Positions 5,484 through 9,287 of a DNA stretch of 9,287 nt are shown here, in pieces. Position numbers and translations under genes: made by a program. Numbering within the stretch: position 1 is the first letter of the stretch; every line of letters begins with the position of its first letter. The stretch is from Atribacterota bacterium. GTDB lineage: Bacteria > Atribacterota > Phoenicimicrobiia > Phoenicimicrobiales > Phoenicimicrobiaceae. Below the pieces are notes generated by a model. It did not search any database and was not told the origin of the DNA. It was given only the letters and a program-made list of their open reading frames with translations. The stretch covers positions 1 to 9,287 of the forward strand of contig DAOUWX010000057.1 of the NCBI GenBank assembly GCA_030666935.1, written 5' to 3'.

Positions 5484-8434
5484 TGACAAGAATATTCCTA
5501 CAAAACATAATAGAAGACTTAAGATTCGGCGATTTATCAGCTAATTGGAATTCCTTTGATTTAGAAAAATTTTCTAAGACTAAAAAGCTTTGGGATTATC
5601 AGCAAAAAGCTGTAAAGAATGCAATAACCATTTTATGGAAATATTTTGAGGATTTTGCTGATTATCAGGAAGATGAAAGAGTAGAAATAAATCAGGAGAG
5701 GAAACGAAAATTTTTCAAGTGGTATAAAGATAACGGATTAGAAGAAAAATTAGATATAAAGTTAGATAAAAGAAAGAGAAATATCTATAATCTTCTCACT
5801 GAATATTACCAACAAGAAGACAATAAAATACCTTATGAAAATTTTATCAATCGTATGTGTTTTTGGATGGCAACCGGCAGTGGAAAAACCCTGGTTATAA
5901 TTAAATTAATTCAAATATTAAAAGAATTAATGGAGAGAAAAGAAATCCCCTCTTACGATATTTTATTTTTAACTCACCGAGATGATTTGATAGACCAATT
6001 AAAAAAACATATAGATGAATTTAATTATAGCAATGAGACAAAAATAGATTTAAAAGAATTAAAAGAATATCCAGAAGTAAAAAGACAAAGAAATTTATTT
6101 GGAATTACTGTATTTTATTACCGTTCAGATAATTTAAATGACGAACAGAAAGAAAAAATTATTGATTTTAAGAATTATGATAATAATGGAAAATGGTACA
6201 TATTTTTAGATGAAGCTCACAAAGGAGACAGAGAAGAAGCGAAAAGACAGCAAATATGCTCTATCCTCTCCAGAAATGGATTCTTATTTAATTCTTCAGC
6301 TACTTTTGTAGACCTTAGAGATGAAATAACCTGTGCTTATAATTTTAATCTTGAAAAATATATAAATGCAGGTTACGGAAAGCATATAGGCATTTTAAAA
6401 CAGGAAATTCGAGCATTTGGAGAAAGAGAAGATTACAGTGATGAAGAGAAGCAAAAAATAGTTTTAAAGTCACTTATTTTATTAACTTATGTGAAAAAGT
6501 TTTATAGGGAGATAACAAAAATTAATGAGAGCTTATACCATAAGCCATTATTATTAACTTTAGTTAATTCTGTAAGTACTGAAAATGCTGACTTAAAACT
6601 ATTTTTTAGGGAGCTGGAAAAGATAGGCAAAGGAGAGATTAAGGGAGAAGTATTTAAAGATGCTTTGGACGAACTTTGGGCAGAATTAAAAGAAGAGCCT
6701 GAGTTTATATTTGAACTCGATAGAAAAATAAAAATAGATGAGAAAATAATAAAGGATATTTCTAAGAATGATGTTTTATATTATATATATAATTCAAAAA
6801 CAAATGGGGAAATTGAAATATTAAGAAGGCTTTCCAATAAAAAGGAATTAGCTTTTAAGCTAAAGACTAGTGATAAGCCTTTTGCCTTAATAAAGATAGG
6901 TGATATATCCGGATGGCTAAAGGATGAACTGGTAGGATATGAAATTCAAGAAAGATTTGAAGATGAAAGTTATTTTGAAAATTTAAATAGAGAGGATTCT
7001 GAAATTAACATCTTGATGGGGTCTCGTAGTTTTTATGAAGGATGGGATTCTAATAGGCCCAATGTAATTAATTTCATCAATATTGGAGTGGGGCAAGAAG
7101 CAAGGAAATTTGTACTTCAATCTGTGGGGAGAGGAGTAAGGATTGAGCCATTTAAGAATAAAAGAAGAAGGTTGTTAGAACTTTATAATTCCCAGGAAAT
7201 AGAAGAAGACTTATTTAATCAGGTTAAAGATAAAGTGTTACCAATGGAGTCTTTATTTATTTTTGGGACGAACAGAGAAGCCTTAAAGACTGTACTGGAG
7301 AAATTGGAATTAGAAGGAAAGGGAGAAGGTGAATCCCAGCTTTCTCTTTTTATTAATAAAGAGGTTAAAGAACATAAATTACTAGTTCCTACATATAAAG
7401 AGGCTAATTATTCTCTTATGAAAAAAAGAGAATTAACTAGTTTTGAAATAAATGAACAGGAATTAGAGATTCTAAAAAAATATATTGAATTTATACAGGA
7501 TGATAGAGTATTTCTTATGCGTTATAATTCTGATCCTGAAAAAATTAAGATATTGAAGGAAAGTGTAAATAATCCGGATAGGTTCAAAGATAGTAATAAA
7601 AGTTTTAAAAACATCGATATACTTATTCAGCGAATATTTAATTATTTTAGTATAAAACCGCAAGAGTTAAAAAATTTAAAAGAATTAGATGAAGAGATAA
7701 AACATTATAAAAATATTAAAGTTTATTTGGAAGATATTAATGAGATACAAAATAAAATAGAAAAAGTAAAAAGTTTCCCAGATAGGGTAAATGATTTACG
7801 AGAACAATATGGGAAAATATCTCAAGATGAATATACAGAAAAAGTTAAAAATATAAAGAACGAAGAAGACTACGAAAAAGATCGGAGAAAAATTAAGATT
7901 AAATACGTTGCTCATCATTATTATATTCCTCTGATATGGTCTGAAACTAATTCTACAGAAGAAAAAATAAGTTATATTAGCCATATAATTAAAACTCCCA
8001 GTGAAGTAAGATTTATCGAGGACCTAGAAAACTATTTAGTTAAAGATGATAATAAATTTAAAGAATTTGGTTGGTGGATGTTTAGTAAATTAGATGAGAC
8101 TTTAGATAAAGTTTATATTCCCTACTATAATCCAAACGAAAATAGAATAAGTAATTTTAATCCGGATTTCATATTTTGGTTAAAAAAGGGCAAAAAATAC
8201 TTTATTGTTTTTGTTGACCCAAAAGGGACTGAACATTCAGGTTGGGCAGATAAACTCAATGGATACAAAAACATTTTCGAAGAAAAATTTAAAGAAATTA
8301 ATTACAACGGGTTTAAAGTAGGAGTAAAGTTATTTTTTATCTCGAGAGATGCTTTAACGGTACGTCAAAGATTTCCAGAACACGCGCAATATTGGTTTAG
8401 TAATATTGGGAAAATGTTGGAATCAATAATATGA
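5483..8434 (+). CDS. res: Type III-like restriction subunit: DEAH helicase with PD-(D/E)xK nuclease
   Basis: This encodes a 983-residue Res subunit that should use ATP to move along DNA and cut it in complex with Mod. Helicase superfamily 2 motifs occur in order: D-Y-Q-Q near residue 40; Walker A A-T-G-S-G-K-T (130-136); motif Ia L-T-H-R-D-D-L; Walker B D-E-A-H (243-246); S-A-T (272-274); motif V near F-Y-E-G-W-D-S-N-R-P; and motif VI Q546-S-V-G-R-G-V-R553. The C-terminal nuclease shows N-P-D895-F and V-D912-P-K914-G, a PD-(D/E)xK site in which Asp takes the usual Glu position. A lysine-rich helical region lies between. I chose ATG 5483, which overlaps the mod stop as TAATG with GGTGG (5473-5477) as ribosome binding site. 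An in-frame GTG at 5474 would add three residues. The overlap implies translational coupling with mod. All motifs are intact, so it looks active. Confidence 0.9.
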   Translation: MTRIFLQNIIEDLRFGDLSANWNSFDLEKFSKTKKLWDYQQKAVKNAITILWKYFEDFADYQEDERVEINQERKRKFFKWYKDNGLEEKLDIKLDKRKRNIYNLLTEYYQQEDNKIPYENFINRMCFWMATGSGKTLVIIKLIQILKELMERKEIPSYDILFLTHRDDLIDQLKKHIDEFNYSNETKIDLKELKEYPEVKRQRNLFGITVFYYRSDNLNDEQKEKIIDFKNYDNNGKWYIFLDEAHKGDREEAKRQQICSILSRNGFLFNSSATFVDLRDEITCAYNFNLEKYINAGYGKHIGILKQEIRAFGEREDYSDEEKQKIVLKSLILLTYVKKFYREITKINESLYHKPLLLTLVNSVSTENADLKLFFRELEKIGKGEIKGEVFKDALDELWAELKEEPEFIFELDRKIKIDEKIIKDISKNDVLYYIYNSKTNGEIEILRRLSNKKELAFKLKTSDKPFALIKIGDISGWLKDELVGYEIQERFEDESYFENLNREDSEINILMGSRSFYEGWDSNRPNVINFINIGVGQEARKFVLQSVGRGVRIEPFKNKRRRLLELYNSQEIEEDLFNQVKDKVLPMESLFIFGTNREALKTVLEKLELEGKGEGESQLSLFINKEVKEHKLLVPTYKEANYSLMKKRELTSFEINEQELEILKKYIEFIQDDRVFLMRYNSDPEKIKILKESVNNPDRFKDSNKSFKNIDILIQRIFNYFSIKPQELKNLKELDEEIKHYKNIKVYLEDINEIQNKIEKVKSFPDRVNDLREQYGKISQDEYTEKVKNIKNEEDYEKDRRKIKIKYVAHHYYIPLIWSETNSTEEKISYISHIIKTPSEVRFIEDLENYLVKDDNKFKEFGWWMFSKLDETLDKVYIPYYNPNENRISNFNPDFIFWLKKGKKYFIVFVDPKGTEHSGWADKLNGYKNIFEEKFKEINYNGFKVGVKLFFISRDALTVRQRFPEHAQYWFSNIGKMLESII

Positions 8435-8482
8435 TACTTCTCTAATTAAAGAGTTGAATTTTATTATAAGGGGTTTTTAAAT

Positions 8483-9166
8483 ATGCCCATAAATGATTAT
8501 GGTTTTTTAGGGAAAGATATTAAACAATATGAAAATAAACTAGTGATAAAATATAAAGAGGTTTTTGATTTTTATGAGGATATTAATTATTTTTTGCATA
8601 AAATGAAGTGTAAAATCGATGTAAAAAATAATGATCTTCAAGGAGGAACGATGGTAGGACTATTTTGTAAGTCTCTGACTACTTTTCAGGCAATTTATAT
8701 TTTATTCATACATTATCTCTCTAATAATGCGGAGAATTTATGCAGGGTATTATTTGAAGAAATGGTTAATGTTGGATACTGTAGTTTGGGTGAAGATGAT
8801 ACCAAAAGATATCTTTCTCTACAGTTGGTAAATAAGTTTGAAATTATAAAAAAGGTTAGCAATGATGAAAACAAAAAATATTTTATTAAAAATTTTAGCG
8901 AGTCCTTTTTTAAAGAAAAATCTCAAGATGAGCGACAAAAAGATATAATTGAAAAACTAAAAAGTTATGGAGTAGAAGGCGTATTTGATAAAAAAGGTGA
9001 ACCAAAAGCAATTAACATAAGAGAAAGAATTAAAAAAATAAATTCCAAAGGTATTATGCATCATTATTTAACATTTTATAGAATTGTATCAAATGGCGTA
9101 CATTCTTCACCTGATATACTAGAAAGATATTTAATATTTTATAAAGATGTGTACTGCCCCCGCTAA
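8483..9166 (+). CDS. DUF5677-like protein, 3' end replaced by an insertion sequence
   Basis: This encodes a 227-residue, mostly helical protein resembling the DUF5677 family, whose function is not established. Supporting blocks are K-S-L-T-T-F-Q-A-I-Y-I-L, then A-E-N-L-C-R-V-L-F-E-E-M-V-N-V-G-Y, and the late Y-R-I-V-S-N-G-V-H-S-S-P. In the last block R200 and H207 form an R-x6-H pattern like that of HEPN ribonucleases; the link to HEPN is my inference. AAGGGG (8468-8473) lies nine bases before the ATG, and the gap from res is only 48 bases with no clear terminator, so it is probably the third gene of the mod-res operon. The insertion-sequence end starts near 9150, within codon 223. The final Y-C-P-R and stop are therefore insertion-sequence bases, and the native C-terminus is missing. 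An isolated toxin-like or accessory defence role is possible. Base composition matches mod and res. Confidence 0.7.
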   Translation: MPINDYGFLGKDIKQYENKLVIKYKEVFDFYEDINYFLHKMKCKIDVKNNDLQGGTMVGLFCKSLTTFQAIYILFIHYLSNNAENLCRVLFEEMVNVGYCSLGEDDTKRYLSLQLVNKFEIIKKVSNDENKKYFIKNFSESFFKEKSQDERQKDIIEKLKSYGVEGVFDKKGEPKAINIRERIKKINSKGIMHHYLTFYRIVSNGVHSSPDILERYLIFYKDVYCPR

Positions 9167-9175
9167 ACCAGACAC
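9150..9175. repeat. Terminal inverted repeat of the IS3-family element (one end)
   Basis: The sequence TGTACTGCCCCC, then GCTAAACC and AGACAC, fits an IS3-family terminal repeat. A second GTGTACT at 9182-9188 repeats the seven bases at 9149-9155 and may be an internal transposase site. The partner repeat is outside the window. Confidence 0.6.
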
Positions 9176-9234
9176 AGAAAAGTGTACTTTTTCTTTAATT
9201 CTCTTAGAATTGCTCATTATTTTAAGCATTATTA

Positions 9235-9287
9235 TCAGGCTACCTCTTCTTGGTAATAATATTGACGTTCATATTCCATTGGTGACA
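9235..9287 (-). CDS. IS3-family transposase (OrfB, rve integrase type), C-terminal fragment
   Basis: On the - strand the last 16 codons read S-P-M-E-Y-E-R-Q-Y-Y-Y-Q-E-E-V-A and end with TGA at 9237-9235. The S-P-x-E-Y-E-R-x-Y-Y ending is characteristic of IS3-family OrfB transposases, which carry a DDE catalytic core upstream; that core lies outside the window. The 68 bases between the DUF5677-like ORF's stop and this fragment are non-coding DNA of the element. They include an AATTCT/AGAATT hairpin at 9197-9211. Confidence 0.72.
   Translation of the reverse strand, partial: SPMEYERQYYYQEEVA

Larger units (their letters stand above)
9150..9287 (-). mobile_element. IS3-family insertion sequence, transposase 3' end (cut by window edge)
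   Basis: The element begins with 5'-TGTACTGCCCCC at 9150, followed by GCTAAACCAGACA. This is typical of IS3-family ends, which start with TG and carry a C-run and a GACA-type block. Inside, on the - strand, the last codons of an IS3-type transposase run toward this end. The boundary could shift by one or two bases (TGTG at 9148). The other end and the target-site duplication lie beyond the window, so intactness cannot be judged. Confidence 0.75.

Noticed and set aside
7472..7984. Two roughly 62-codon - strand ORFs opposite res
   Set aside because: Their Phe/Ile-rich products are the usual by-product of reading Lys/Asn-rich coding DNA backwards.
2994..8434. BREX or DISARM system
   Set aside because: There is a methyltransferase and a helicase, but none of the other hallmark genes (PglZ, BrxC-type ATPase, DUF1998 protein). 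The Mod-Res pair with an intact nuclease motif in the helicase protein fits a type III-like restriction system.
8435..8482. Terminator between res and the DUF5677-like gene
   Set aside because: Only a four-base CTCT/AGAG pairing is visible, too weak to stop transcription.

Overview
The window is AT-rich bacterial DNA with an accessory, defence-type character. The genes are densely packed and all lie on the + strand, except for a fragment of insertion sequence at the right edge. Several products are rich in Lys, Ile, Asn and Glu. A stacked array of C/G-rich hairpin repeats sits behind the first gene. This suggests an anaerobic, low-GC, probably uncultivated bacterial lineage, but nothing in the window fixes the taxon.

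Left part (1-1793): two genes with ordinary, more GC-balanced codon use. The first encodes a small RDD-family membrane protein. The second encodes an exported single-HKD phospholipase D-type nuclease with a C-terminal ComEA-like helix-hairpin-helix DNA-binding domain. Between them are three degenerate copies of a hairpin repeat, the first of which carries the stop codon of the RDD gene.

Middle (1947-2993): an AbiEi-like winged-helix regulator/antitoxin gene that overlaps (ATGA) a 40-codon ORF with a strong ribosome binding site. No AbiEii nucleotidyltransferase toxin follows, so this looks like an orphaned or decayed type IV toxin-antitoxin pair, or a regulator kept for its neighbours. The gap that follows is unusually rich in symmetric elements: a 10-bp-arm palindrome, and three copies of TATTTGTAA, two of which form a perfect inverted repeat. 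This is a probable operator region for the next operon.

Right part (2994-9166): a three-gene defence operon. It holds an extended type III-like Mod (beta-class N6-adenine methyltransferase, 829 aa), a Res subunit (SF2 DEAH helicase with a C-terminal PD-(D/E)xK nuclease, 983 aa, start overlapping the mod stop), and a DUF5677-like protein with an R-x6-H motif reminiscent of HEPN ribonucleases. Mod would methylate the recognition site and Res would translocate and cut unmethylated DNA. The third protein may be an accessory or abortive-infection component.

The DUF5677-like gene is cut at its 3' end by an IS3-family element. The element's end begins near 9150, and the C-terminal codons of its transposase read on the - strand to the window edge. 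The last four residues of the DUF5677-like ORF are therefore encoded by the insertion sequence. No tRNA, rRNA or CRISPR array was seen.
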